Positions 8,158 to 14,473 are shown, numbered from the stretch's first letter. The stretch: 24,570 nucleotides of DNA from JBAROU01 sp049642385 (GCA_049642385.1 JBAROU010000242.1:1-24570), one strand, 5' to 3'. The notes: generated by a model from the sequence alone, not told the origin. Numbers and translations: made by a program.

Positions 8158-8640
8158 TTAGTTGAACGGGAGGAGATCGAGCAGGTTCTGCCACCAGGAG
8201 TCGTCTGACTCGGCCACCTCGGGTTCAGCGTCGGGTGCGAATCGGCTTGGCAGACCCACCTCTGCGGCCGGCAACGGCACGTTCACGGACACGGACCGCT
8301 GGTCCACAGGAGGCACGAGCCCCAGTCGCCCCGTTGCCTCGCGTTCAATACGGGGCAGCGACGAGAGCCCGCCAATCTCCGATTCGAGCCGGCCTACGCG
8401 CGTCTCCGCCTCCAGTTTCTGCTGGCCGAGCTCCTGGATCGCGAAGTTACTCGTTGTCGCGTTCGACGTCTGGACGAGCTGCACCAGCGCGACGAGCACG
8501 ATGATCGCTCCGATAACGAGCAGCACGGGCGCGAGTTTGACCGGCGTTTCCGCGCTGCGCTGGGCGCGGCCAAACGTGCGCCATCCAAAGGATCGCCACC
8601 CCAGAGATCGCCAGCCAAGAGATCGATTCAGAAGCGCCAT
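8158..8640 (-). CDS. ftsL: FtsL-like bitopic cell-division protein with N-terminal GWR repeats
   Basis: A small (160 aa) single-pass membrane protein in the ftsL position between rsmH and the class B PBP. A basic cytoplasmic N terminus of about 34 residues precedes one membrane helix (about 35-56). A short helical, coiled-coil-prone segment follows (IQELGQQKLEAETRVGRLESEIGGL, about 68-92), then a Pro- and acid-rich tail. This topology and position fit FtsL/DivIC partners of FtsW-FtsI. Sequence identity to FtsL is not expected to be high, so the name rests on context. Residues 6-25 are an imperfect fourfold repeat of (R)S(L/F)GW. The ATG at 8640-8638 follows the rsmH stop by 9 nt. Confidence 0.72.
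   Translation of the reverse strand: MALLNRSLGWRSLGWRSFGWRTFGRAQRSAETPVKLAPVLLVIGAIIVLVALVQLVQTSNATTSNFAIQELGQQKLEAETRVGRLESEIGGLSSLPRIEREATGRLGLVPPVDQRSVSVNVPLPAAEVGLPSRFAPDAEPEVAESDDSWWQNLLDLLPFN
8566..8625 (-). repeat. 15-nt tandem repeat inside the ftsL-like gene, four imperfect units
   Basis: Reading on the minus strand, four consecutive 15-nt units begin CGATCTCTTGGCTGG, CGATCTCTGGGGTGG and CGATCCTTTGGATGG, with a degraded fourth unit. They encode RSLGW, RSLGW, RSFGW and RTFGR in the cytoplasmic N terminus. The period is a multiple of three, so copy-number change would keep the frame. Confidence 0.85.
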
Positions 8641-8649
8641 GGCGCCTCG

Positions 8650-9603
8650 CTAGACCGCCGCCGCGGGCAGCCGTTCTGCGACGCGCAGCCGGGCGCTGCG
8701 ACTGCGCGGGTTCGCCTCCACCTCTTCGACAGAGGGGCGCACCGCGCCGCGGCTCACCGAGCGCAGACCTGCCATGTGATCGCAGGTGCACACGGGCTGC
8801 CGGGGCGGGCAGATGCAATCGCGCGATTCGCGCCGAAAGAACTCCTTGACCAGCCTGTCCTCCAGCGAGTGATAGCTGAGGACCACCAGCCGGCCAAGGT
8901 CACCAAGGAGGCCGTAGGCCTGTTGGAGCGCAGTTTCCAGGCTGAGGAGTTCCTGGTTCACAGCGATCCGGAGGGCCTGAAACGTCCTGGTGGCGGGGTG
9001 GGTTTGGCGTCGAGCCCTCCCGCCTACGGCCTCCTCGACGACCTTGGCAAGTTCAGTCGTCGTTCGTATCGGTCGTCGTTGCACGATGCGCCGCGCAATC
9101 TGACGCGCCTTCGGCTCTTCGCCGAAGCGATAGATTACATCAGCGATGTCTTCTTGTGAGTACTCGTTCACGATCTCATCCGCCGTCAGCTCCTGCTGCG
9201 GCCCGAAGCGCATATCCAGCGGTCCCTCGCGCTGAAAGCTGAAACCTCGCTCACCGTCCTCGATCTGCAGTGAGGACATCCCGAGGTCGAAGAGCACGCC
9301 GTGCACCGGCGCGAAGCCGAGCTCGCTGCAGATACGCTCGATCTCGTCGTAGTTGCCCTCGACAAGTCGTACGTCGTCGCCAAACGATTCGAGACGCCCG
9401 TGCGCCGCGTCCAGCGCCTTCGGGTCGCGATCGATGCCGACGAGCGTGCCTCCGGGCGACGCGGCGTCCATAATCGCCGATGCGTGGCCGCCCGCGCCCA
9501 CCGTGCAATCAACGTAACGACCGCCAGGCCGAACGTTCAGCCCGGCCAGCACCTGGCGCACCATCACCGGCACATGGTTCTTCATCATCGCCACGAAGCT
9601 CAC
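8650..9603 (-). CDS. rsmH: 16S rRNA (cytosine1402-N4)-methyltransferase RsmH
   Basis: RsmH (MraW) N4-methylates C1402 of 16S rRNA using SAM. The SAM-binding segment GGRYVDCTVGAGGHASAI lies at about residues 27-44. LVGIDRD, GVLFDLGMSSLQIEDGERGFSF, DMRF, RTFQALRIAVNQEL and SYHSLEDRLVKEFF follow in family order. Cysteines CICPPRQPVCTC near the C terminus match the usual Cys pattern. I chose the GTG at 9603-9601 (317 aa). It overlaps the mraZ stop as GTGA and has GAGGA 6 nt upstream. ATG at 9588 or 9585 (312 or 311 aa) is the alternative. The open frame further upstream only shadows mraZ. Confidence 0.94.
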   Translation of the reverse strand: MSFVAMMKNHVPVMVRQVLAGLNVRPGGRYVDCTVGAGGHASAIMDAASPGGTLVGIDRDPKALDAAHGRLESFGDDVRLVEGNYDEIERICSELGFAPVHGVLFDLGMSSLQIEDGERGFSFQREGPLDMRFGPQQELTADEIVNEYSQEDIADVIYRFGEEPKARQIARRIVQRRPIRTTTELAKVVEEAVGGRARRQTHPATRTFQALRIAVNQELLSLETALQQAYGLLGDLGRLVVLSYHSLEDRLVKEFFRRESRDCICPPRQPVCTCDHMAGLRSVSRGAVRPSVEEVEANPRSRSARLRVAERLPAAAV

Positions 9604-10013
9604 GATCCGTCCTCGTCCGCAGCGGCCACGGCGGTCATCCGCTGCTGGAAGCGATCCGGGTGCCAGATTTCCAGCCATTCGCCCGCGCCCGACACGAGCG
9701 CGCTCGCATCCAGGCCGGCATACGTTCGAAGCGGTTGCGGGATCAGGATACGACCCTGCCTGTCCAGCTCGACCGAGAAGCAGTTCGCGAAGAACGACTG
9801 CCGCATCTCGCGACCCTTGCGCTCCGTCGCCAGCTCGCGGGTGTACAGTTCCGCTTGCTGCTCGAAGCTTTCCGGTGTAAAAAGACGAAGACATGGATCT
9901 GGCCCCTGGTTCAGGACGGCCCCCTTCAGGAACGCGTCCCGGTAGCGGGGTGGCAGCGGCACTCGCCCCCGCTCGTCCATGGCGTAGTCGTAGCGACCGA
10001 GAAAGTACTCCAA
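9600..10013 (-). CDS. mraZ: Transcriptional regulator MraZ
   Basis: MraZ is a nucleoid-associated DNA-binding regulator that represses its own dcw operon in E. coli. The 137 residues form two SpoVT/AbrB-like halves. Each carries the conserved D-x-x-G-R-(V/I)-x-(L/I)-P signature: MDERGRVPLPPRYRD (about 12-26) and LDRQGRILIPQPLR (about 83-96). The start is the rare TTG at 10013-10011, behind AGGAG 9 nt upstream. There is no in-frame ATG in the conserved N terminus MEYFLGRYDYAMD that would keep the fold complete. It is the first gene of the dcw operon, and it overlaps rsmH by 4 nt. Confidence 0.94.
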   Translation of the reverse strand: MEYFLGRYDYAMDERGRVPLPPRYRDAFLKGAVLNQGPDPCLRLFTPESFEQQAELYTRELATERKGREMRQSFFANCFSVELDRQGRILIPQPLRTYAGLDASALVSGAGEWLEIWHPDRFQQRMTAVAAADEDGS

Positions 10014-10067
10014 TGAGAGGTTCTCCTGTCATCCCACGAGGCCATGGAAAGCGAGCTATGGTGCCAC

Positions 10068-10097
10068 ACCCTCCCCATTAGTTCCCACAAACACCCA
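10068..10097 (-). promoter_or_regulatory. MraZ operator: three TGGG boxes at 10-nt spacing
   Basis: On the minus strand TGGG occurs at 10097, 10087 and 10077, i.e. with an exact 10-nt period. Known MraZ operators are three direct TGGGN repeats separated by 5 nt in front of mraZ, so the pattern and position match. The boxes begin just after the -10 element, where bound MraZ would block initiation. Two more TGGG copies lie upstream but out of this phase. Confidence 0.8.
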
Positions 10098-10098
10098 T

Positions 10099-10126
10099 AG
10101 TTTAGCACTCCTTTCCCACTTGTCAA
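10099..10126 (-). promoter_or_regulatory. Promoter of the dcw operon
   Basis: On the minus strand a perfect -35 TTGACA (10126-10121) is followed, after 16 nt, by TAAACT (10104-10099, four of six -10 positions). This places the transcript start near 10092, inside the MraZ boxes, with a leader of about 80 nt before the TTG of mraZ. Confidence 0.65.
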
Positions 10127-10169
10127 GCCCCTACCCAATGTTTTTCTTCCGAAGCTCCCCGAATCACCG

Positions 10170-10178
10170 TGGTATTAT
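10170..10178 (+). promoter_or_regulatory. Extended -10 promoter of the moaB-trmD-rplS unit
   Basis: TGGTATTAT is an extended -10 element (TGn plus TATTAT, five of six). No good -35 lies 16-18 nt upstream. Initiation about 7 nt downstream would fall near 10185, only 3 nt before the ATG at 10188. The mRNA would then be nearly leaderless, which agrees with the lack of a Shine-Dalgarno sequence. Confidence 0.55.
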
Positions 10179-10187
10179 GAGCCCGCG

Positions 10188-10694
10188 ATGACCATTCGCG
10201 CTGGCGTCCTCACCATCAGCGACAAGGCCTCTCGCGGCGAGCGCGTCGACACCAGCGGCGCCGCCATCGCCGAGCTGCTCACCACCATCGACGCCACGGT
10301 TCAGCGCTCTGAGGTGGTTCCCGACGAGCGCGACCAGATCGGCGCCACACTCCGCTCCTGGGCCGACTCGGACGAGCTCGACGTCATCGTCACCACTGGC
10401 GGCACTGGCCTCGGCCCGCGCGACGTCACGCCCGAAGCCACCGCTGAGGTCATCGAACGTCCGGTGCCCGGCCTGGGGGAGCTGATGCGCGCGGCCGGCA
10501 TCAAGCACACCCCCATGGCCGCCCTCTCCCGCGGCGTCGCCGGCGTGCGCGGTCGCTGCTTGATCGTGAACCTGCCCGGCAGCGAGAAGGGCGTCCGCCA
10601 GAACCTGAGCGCCGTGATCGACCTCCTCCCCCACGCCGTCGAGCTCATCCGCGGCCGCGTCGGCGACCACGCCGCGCCCTCCACCCGAAGCTAG
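10188..10694 (+). CDS. MoaB/MogA-family molybdopterin adenylyltransferase
   Basis: Enzymes of this family adenylylate molybdopterin before molybdate insertion, or are close relatives (MoaB). The 168-residue length suits a single MogA/MoaB domain. The start MTIRAGVLTISDKASRGERVDTSG (1-24) is characteristic. TTGGTGLGPRDVTPEA at 69-84 is the pterin-binding signature, and NLPGSEKGVRQNL (128-140) is the second one. No other molybdenum cofactor gene is nearby; trmD starts 3 nt after the stop. MogA and MoaB cannot be told apart from sequence by eye, so no symbol is given. The ATG lies almost at the inferred transcript start. Confidence 0.92.
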   Translation: MTIRAGVLTISDKASRGERVDTSGAAIAELLTTIDATVQRSEVVPDERDQIGATLRSWADSDELDVIVTTGGTGLGPRDVTPEATAEVIERPVPGLGELMRAAGIKHTPMAALSRGVAGVRGRCLIVNLPGSEKGVRQNLSAVIDLLPHAVELIRGRVGDHAAPSTRS

Positions 10695-10697
10695 TCG

Positions 10698-11465
10698 ATG
10701 CGCCCGGACGGGCGGCCGTCTGGCCGCATCGACATCATCACGCTCTTCCCGGAGATGTTCCGCGGCCCCTTCGACGTGAGCATCATCGCCCGCGCCGTGG
10801 AGCAGGGCACGGTCGATATCGCAATCCACAACCTGCGCGACTGGGGCGAAGGCCGCCACAACGTCGTCGACGACGAGCCGTACGGCGGCGGCGCCGGCAT
10901 GGTGCTCAAGGCAGAGCCCGTCTTTCAGGCGGTCGAGGCGGTGCGTCCGCTTGCGGAGGAGCCCGGCCGCGTCGTGCTCCTCACCCCCCAGGGCCGGCTC
11001 CTCACCCAGGCCGTCGTCAACGAGCTCGCGCGGCTGCCCCGCCTGATCCTCATCTCGGGGCACTACGAGGGCGTCGATGAGCGCATCCGCGAGCACCTCG
11101 CCGACGACGAGGTGAGCATCGGCGACTACGTCCTCTCCGGCGGCGAGCTGCCGGCGATGGTCCTCGTCGACGCCATCGTGCGACGCCTGCCTGGCGCGCT
11201 CGGCAGCGAAGCATCGCTCGACGAGGAGTCGCACGCGGAAGGCCTGCTCGAGTATCCGCACTACACCCGCCCGGCCGACTTCCGCGGCCAGCCCGTGCCC
11301 GATGTCCTCCTCTCCGGCCACCACGAAGAGATCCGCCGATGGCGTCGGAAGCAGAGCCTCCTGCGCACCGCCCGCCGCCGCGCGGACCTGCTCGCGCAAG
11401 CCTGCCTCACGGACGACGAACGCCACTGGCTGGAAGAAGAGCTAGAAACGAACCTTAGCGACTAG
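10698..11465 (+). CDS. trmD: tRNA (guanine37-N1)-methyltransferase TrmD
   Basis: TrmD methylates G37 of tRNAs that read CNN codons, using SAM bound in a trefoil knot. It has 255 residues. Motifs are IDIITLFPEMF (11-21), VDDEPYGGGAGMVL (57-70), the knot segment SGHYEGVDERI (120-130) and SIGDYVLSGGELPAMVLVDAIVRRLPGALG (140-169). EGLLEYPHYTRP follows (181-192). Two oddities are visible. First, the expected catalytic Asp of the EDS motif is Glu here (EES, 176-178). Second, residues 3-10 (PDGRPSGR) are extra compared with the usual MRIDI start and resemble an insert in selB of this window. The ATG is 3 nt after the moaB stop; rplS follows as in many bacteria. Confidence 0.95.
   Translation: MRPDGRPSGRIDIITLFPEMFRGPFDVSIIARAVEQGTVDIAIHNLRDWGEGRHNVVDDEPYGGGAGMVLKAEPVFQAVEAVRPLAEEPGRVVLLTPQGRLLTQAVVNELARLPRLILISGHYEGVDERIREHLADDEVSIGDYVLSGGELPAMVLVDAIVRRLPGALGSEASLDEESHAEGLLEYPHYTRPADFRGQPVPDVLLSGHHEEIRRWRRKQSLLRTARRRADLLAQACLTDDERHWLEEELETNLSD
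10701..10730 (+). repeat. In-frame GC-rich repeat unit inside trmD (PDGRPSGR)
   Basis: This 30-nt stretch runs CGC, then a 24-nt unit starting CCGGACGG, then ATC. It matches the minus strand of selB at 23030-23059 at 26 of 30 positions by hand alignment. It contains the short inverted repeat GACGG-GCGG-CCGTC. It encodes RPDGRPSGRI, directly after the initiator Met of TrmD. Confidence 0.7.
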
Positions 11466-11510
11466 CGCTTCTTGCCCCCACCACTCCTGCCCGATAAGCT
11501 GAATGTCGCC

Positions 11511-11861
11511 ATGGAACTCAGCGCCTCAATCCTCGATCTCAAGGTGAATGAGAACATCGCCGACTTCTCGCCCGGCGACACGGTGCGCGTCCACGCCAAG
11601 GTCGTCGAGGGCGAACGCGAGCGCATCCAGGTTTTCGAGGGCGTCGTCATCCGCCGGCGCAACGCAGGCTCCAGCTCCAACTTCACCGTCCGGCGTGTCG
11701 CTCACGGCACCGGCGTCGAGCGCACCTTCCCCATCTACTCGCCGCGCGTCGACAAGGTGGAGGTCACCCGTCGTGGCAAAGTGCGACGCGCCAAGCTCTA
11801 CTACCTTCGAGGCCTCACCGGCCGCGCCGCCCGCATCAAAGAAGCCGCCCGCCAGCGCTAA
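11511..11861 (+). CDS. rplS: Large ribosomal subunit protein bL19
   Basis: bL19 sits at the 30S-50S interface. The 116-residue product is full length: DFSPGDTVRVHAKVVEGERERIQVFEGVVIRRR (about 19-51), GTGVERTFPIYSPRVDKVEV, RRGKVRRAKLYYLRGLTGRAARIKE. I chose the ATG at 11511 because MELSASILDL is the usual N terminus. The frame opens earlier at a TTG (11472), but that would add an unlike Pro-rich stretch. There is no strong Shine-Dalgarno sequence. It is 45 nt downstream of trmD, the standard gene pair. A degraded copy of codons from its 3' half lies at 12607-12710. Confidence 0.96.
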   Translation: MELSASILDLKVNENIADFSPGDTVRVHAKVVEGERERIQVFEGVVIRRRNAGSSSNFTVRRVAHGTGVERTFPIYSPRVDKVEVTRRGKVRRAKLYYLRGLTGRAARIKEAARQR

Positions 11862-11921
11862 CCCGCCCTACCCAGACCAACCAAACTCAGAGCTATCCCT
11901 CGACCGCTTCGCCAGCCGCGG

Positions 11922-11939
11922 CCGACTGCCGTCGGTTTT
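11922..11939 (+). terminator. Possible weak intrinsic terminator after rplS
   Basis: CCGAC-TGCC-GTCGG forms a 5-bp stem with a 4-nt loop and is followed by TTTT, about 60 nt after the rplS stop. The stem is short and the T run brief, so it may be chance. Confidence 0.35.
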
Positions 11940-11948
11940 CCGCGATGC

Positions 11949-12005
11949 GCCGGAGAGCCATTGGGCTTGAGGGGTGGTCGGTGTTCCGCCTGGGCCGGCG
12001 CGCCC
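11949..12005 (+). repeat. Direct repeat copy 1, downstream of rplS
   Basis: This roughly 57-nt stretch begins GCCGGAGAGCCATTGGGCTT and recurs at 12711-12767 with about 80 percent identity by hand alignment; the first 24 nt are identical. The rest of the 11862-12152 intergenic region holds no gene that I can support. A TTGACA at 12029-12034 has only a poor -10 partner (CACGAT, 18 nt on), so the promoter of the next gene is unclear. Confidence 0.8.
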
Positions 12006-12152
12006 CCTGGGTGCATCGCGTCCGCTCCTTGACACACCGCTCTCTTTTCAGGCACGATCCCGTCGGTAGGTGGGTGCTTACCACAACCCAGCCGTACTAC
12101 TTCTGCCGGATCGCCGTGCAGGGTTTTCGACATACAGGGAAGGAGACGCATC

Positions 12153-12581
12153 GTGGGAGAACAGGATCTTATCAAGCTCGCCAAGGAAGCAGTAGAAGCG
12201 TTCAACAAGGCGGATTGGGATCGAAGCACGGCGCTGCTTGGAGGCGGCCTTTACAACGAAGTGGGTACGGGACGCCAGCTCCGGGGCGCAGCTGAGATCC
12301 TTCCTGCCCTCCAGGGCTGGAGAAAAGCGATGCCGGACGTCACCGGCACTGTTACCAACGCCTTCGCAAGCGGCAACAAAGCCGTGCTTGAGGTGACGTG
12401 GGAGGGAACACAGACGGGGCCCATGGACGGCCCGAGCGGCACGCTTCCTCCTTCGGGTAAGCGCCAGACCACGCCCGCCGCCTGGGTATTCGAGTTCGAG
12501 GGCGACAAGATCAAGGAGAGCCGTCAGTACTTCGACATGATGTCCTTCATGCAACAGCTCGGGGCCATGCCACAGCCGTAG
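12153..12581 (+). CDS. SnoaL-like / NTF2-fold protein of unknown substrate
   Basis: A 142-residue protein resembling the SnoaL-like polyketide cyclase family (NTF2-like alpha+beta cone). The evidence is the early amphipathic helix AKEAVEAFNKADWDRSTALLGGGLYNEVGTGRQLRGAAEILPALQGWRKAMPDVTGTV, split by the usual helix-strand turns, and the late strand VFEFEGDKIKESRQYFDMMSFMQQLG. Such proteins act on diverse small molecules or only bind them; no substrate can be inferred. The start is GTG with AAGGAG 7 nt upstream. GC is lower than in neighbours: one 60-nt line counted at 57 percent. It is bracketed by rplS-derived repeats and has no evident functional link to rplS, which suggests insertion. Confidence 0.82.
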   Translation: MGEQDLIKLAKEAVEAFNKADWDRSTALLGGGLYNEVGTGRQLRGAAEILPALQGWRKAMPDVTGTVTNAFASGNKAVLEVTWEGTQTGPMDGPSGTLPPSGKRQTTPAAWVFEFEGDKIKESRQYFDMMSFMQQLGAMPQP

Positions 12582-12606
12582 CGCGCTCCCAATCCTTGCC
12601 AAGGCA

Positions 12607-12710
12607 GTCGCTCACGGCACCGGCGTCGAGCCCACGTTCCCCCCTACTCGCTCCGCGTGGAAAAGGTGGAGGTCCCACGTCGCGGCAAAGTCCGACGCGC
12701 CAAGCTCTAC
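12607..12710 (+). pseudogene. Decayed partial duplicate of rplS (internal 3' segment)
   Basis: This stretch aligns with rplS 11697-11803, covering residues about 63-98. Long identical runs such as GTCGCTCACGGCACCGGCGT and GACGCGCCAAGCTCTAC are kept, but there are substitutions and a small deletion that breaks the frame (CCCCATCTACTC against CCCCCTACTC). It has neither the 5' half nor the C-terminal codons. It is not expected to be expressed. Confidence 0.88.
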
Positions 12711-12767
12711 GCCGGAGAGCCATTGGGCTTGAGGCGTGGTCGGCATCCCACCTGGGCCAGCGCCTCT
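12711..12767 (+). repeat. Direct repeat copy 2, fused to the rplS fragment
   Basis: Copy of 11949-12005. It is joined directly to the end of the rplS fragment, so about 145 nt (11804-11948) of the source arrangement are missing between the two parts. The remaining intergenic DNA up to 12879 shows no gene. Confidence 0.8.
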
Positions 12768-12879
12768 TTCTACGTCGTACGAACCCCCTTGGACCTCACA
12801 TCGCCGGACCGGCACCCAGCGTCGTACAATCGCACTTTGAGATTAGCGACTAGGGCGGTGCCTCCGAGGCATAGAGATG

Positions 12880-13659
12880 TCACTGCCCGGTCAAGTTCAA
12901 CTCGTGAGCTTGGCTACCGCGGCCCAGATCGTTGACCGCCGTCTCTACAGCGAGCTCGCCGTTGAGGCGAAAGGTCAATGTTGCGCCTTCTGCGCAGTCT
13001 GAGATGGCCTCGGGTCCAGCGACGATCAAGGTGTAGAATCGTTCGACTTCGTCGCCGTGGCGAAGGGACGTAAGGCCACAACGAACATCACCGACATAGG
13101 CCTCAACCACCGTCCCGCTCGGCAGCGGACGCCCTTCACGGTCAAATAGATGTCCCTTGAACTCCGTGACTGGCTCACTCGCCCCCTCCGGTGATCCGGA
13201 AGAGAAAGTCGCATCGAATGTCACCGTAGCGCCGCTGCCCGGCCACGGCAGCGTTTGGCTACTCGAAAAGTACGCGCCGTTCACAAACGTCCAGAGCAGG
13301 AGCTCGGCCCCAGGGACGCCGCATCCTCGCACCTCTGTATTGGAATCTACCAGGATCTCATAGCGGCCTTGAACGACCGCGGGGATTGTATGCTGGCAAG
13401 CCGCCGCCAAGCCATCGTGCAGGACACGAACGCCGAGAAATTCAGCGTTAAGGGGTGTACCGTCCAGTGTCAAGTTGCCACGCAACGTCACGCGTTCGTC
13501 CGCCCCTGGCGCACTGGTCGGTTCGGTGGCCAGCGGGACATTCGTCGCCGTCTTCGTGCTGCCGCCCTGCTCGCCACCACACGATGCTGCAGCAAGGATG
13601 GCCAGAGTAATGCTTAGCGCTCCCACGGAGATCAAGAACCGGGCCCTGGAGCGAGACAT
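12880..13659 (-). CDS. Secreted lipoprotein with two tandem Cys-paired domains, function unknown
   Basis: A 259-residue predicted lipoprotein. A basic N terminus and hydrophobic core lead to AAASC, with C27 as the likely lipidated residue, followed by a low-complexity Thr/Pro/Ser linker (about 30-55). Two related domains follow (about 56-160 and 163-259). Each has a small-residue strand with one Cys (AACQHT; VRCGLT), a Y-E/T-LIV strand, a second Cys (RGCGVPGAE; SDCAEGAT) and a closing strand near FVNG or RLNG. I recognise this layout from extracellular proteins of Chloroflexota, but no function is known to me. The ATG has AAAGGAG 7 nt upstream. Its promoter matches that of the divergent sigma factor gene. 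Confidence 0.8.
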   Translation of the reverse strand: MSRSRARFLISVGALSITLAILAAASCGGEQGGSTKTATNVPLATEPTSAPGADERVTLRGNLTLDGTPLNAEFLGVRVLHDGLAAACQHTIPAVVQGRYEILVDSNTEVRGCGVPGAELLLWTFVNGAYFSSSQTLPWPGSGATVTFDATFSSGSPEGASEPVTEFKGHLFDREGRPLPSGTVVEAYVGDVRCGLTSLRHGDEVERFYTLIVAGPEAISDCAEGATLTFRLNGELAVETAVNDLGRGSQAHELNLTGQ

Positions 13660-13705
13660 CGAACAGCTCCTTTCACTAATGACTGGTGTCGATTACCGTC
13701 CGCCT

Positions 13706-13736
13706 CTATTACACTGGCGCTCGCGGTCAGGTTCCC
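13706..13736 (-). promoter_or_regulatory. Likely ECF-sigma promoter of the lipoprotein gene
   Basis: On the minus strand GGGAACC (13736-13730) is followed by exactly 15 nt and GTGTAATAG (13714-13706). GGAAC is a classic ECF-type -35. The same -35, spacing and near-identical -10 occur in front of the sigma gene. The leader to the ATG at 13659 is about 40 nt. Confidence 0.7.
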
Positions 13737-13815
13737 CTGGATCAGCATCAAACGGCGCTGAACAGCGGTTCCCGCCGAGTACACTAGCCAAGCTGCCCTC
13801 AGGGTTCCGGAGCAT

Positions 13816-13846
13816 GGGAACCAAGCCAGCTTGACGGGTGTATAAG
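13816..13846 (+). promoter_or_regulatory. Likely autoregulated ECF-sigma promoter of the sigma gene
   Basis: GGGAACC (13816-13822), 15 nt, then GTGTATAAG (13838-13846). This is the same composite as the divergent lipoprotein promoter. Initiation about 7 nt downstream would coincide with the GTG at 13853. Confidence 0.7.
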
Positions 13847-13852
13847 CCCTGA

Positions 13853-14473
13853 GTGTCGCCTAGCCCTGCGGAGGAGACCGCACTGGACGCAGACGTCATC
13901 CTGCAAGCTCAGCAGGGCGACCCGGATGCATTTGCCGAGCTCGTGCGCGTGTACGAGGAAACGGCGTTCCGGGTTGCATATCTGATCGTACGCAACGAGG
14001 CGGACGCGCGAGATGCTGCGCAGGAAGCGTTTGTGCGCGCACATGGTGCGCTGAAGCGCTTCGACGTACGCAAGCCGTTCCGGCCCTGGTTCCTGCGTAT
14101 CGTCACGAACGTCGCGCTGAACCGCGCACGAGCGAATCGAAGAAGGCAAGTCGTGAGCGAGCGGTACGAGCAAACGCTGGTCACCATGGCCTCGGCGCCG
14201 TCCGTAGAAGAGCAGCTGGAGGCGGCCGAGCAGGCACGGCGCGTCTGGCAGGCCGTGGGGGAGCTAGACCCGCAAGACCAAACGGTGCTGTACCTTCGCT
14301 ACTTCCTCGATGCGTCTGAGCGCGAAACGGCGCAGGCGATCGGCCGGGCCCCTGGGACGGTGAAGTCGCGCCTCCATCGCGTATTACGACGTCTGCGAAA
14401 AGTTATTGATACTCAGTACCCGGACCTCCTCTGGCAGGTCGCTGCGAGCGAACAGAAAGAGACACGTCCATGA
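13853..14473 (+). CDS. ECF-type RNA polymerase sigma-70 family factor
   Basis: A 206-residue alternative sigma factor. Region 2 spans about 15-95: DPDAFAELVRVYEETAFRVAYLIVRNEADARDAAQEAFVRA, then the DNA-melting segment RPWFLRIVTNVALNRAR, each typical. Region 4 spans about 135-190: LDPQDQTVLYLRYFLDASERETAQAIGRAPGTVKSRLHRVLRRLR, a helix-turn-helix for the -35. There is no region 3, as expected for ECF factors. The start is uncertain. GTG at 13853 has no Shine-Dalgarno and lies at the inferred transcript start. A CTG at 13883 lies 6 nt after a strong GGAGGAG. The stop overlaps the next gene as ATGA, so the two are co-translated. Confidence 0.93.
   Translation: MSPSPAEETALDADVILQAQQGDPDAFAELVRVYEETAFRVAYLIVRNEADARDAAQEAFVRAHGALKRFDVRKPFRPWFLRIVTNVALNRARANRRRQVVSERYEQTLVTMASAPSVEEQLEAAEQARRVWQAVGELDPQDQTVLYLRYFLDASERETAQAIGRAPGTVKSRLHRVLRRLRKVIDTQYPDLLWQVAASEQKETRP

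Noticed and set aside
9604..10032. N-terminal extension of rsmH to 460 residues
   Set aside because: The extension overlaps all of mraZ in another frame and has no family similarity; the GTG at 9603 gives the normal length.
10164..11426. 420-codon open frame on the minus strand
   Set aside because: Antisense to the moaB-like gene and trmD, both clearly recognised; composition is Ala/Asp/Val-rich with no domain.
12029..12057. TTGACA as a promoter of the SnoaL-like gene
   Set aside because: The -35 is perfect, but the best -10 (CACGAT at 18 nt) matches only three of six bases, so it was not listed as a feature.
12596..12853. 85-codon open frame over the rplS fragment
   Set aside because: It is read out of the rplS frame, and the DNA is explained as a decayed duplicate plus a repeat.
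13767..13773. A third GGGAACC on the minus strand between the two sigma promoters
   Set aside because: At 15 nt downstream the sequence is TTGATGCTG rather than GTGTA, so it does not complete the promoter pattern.
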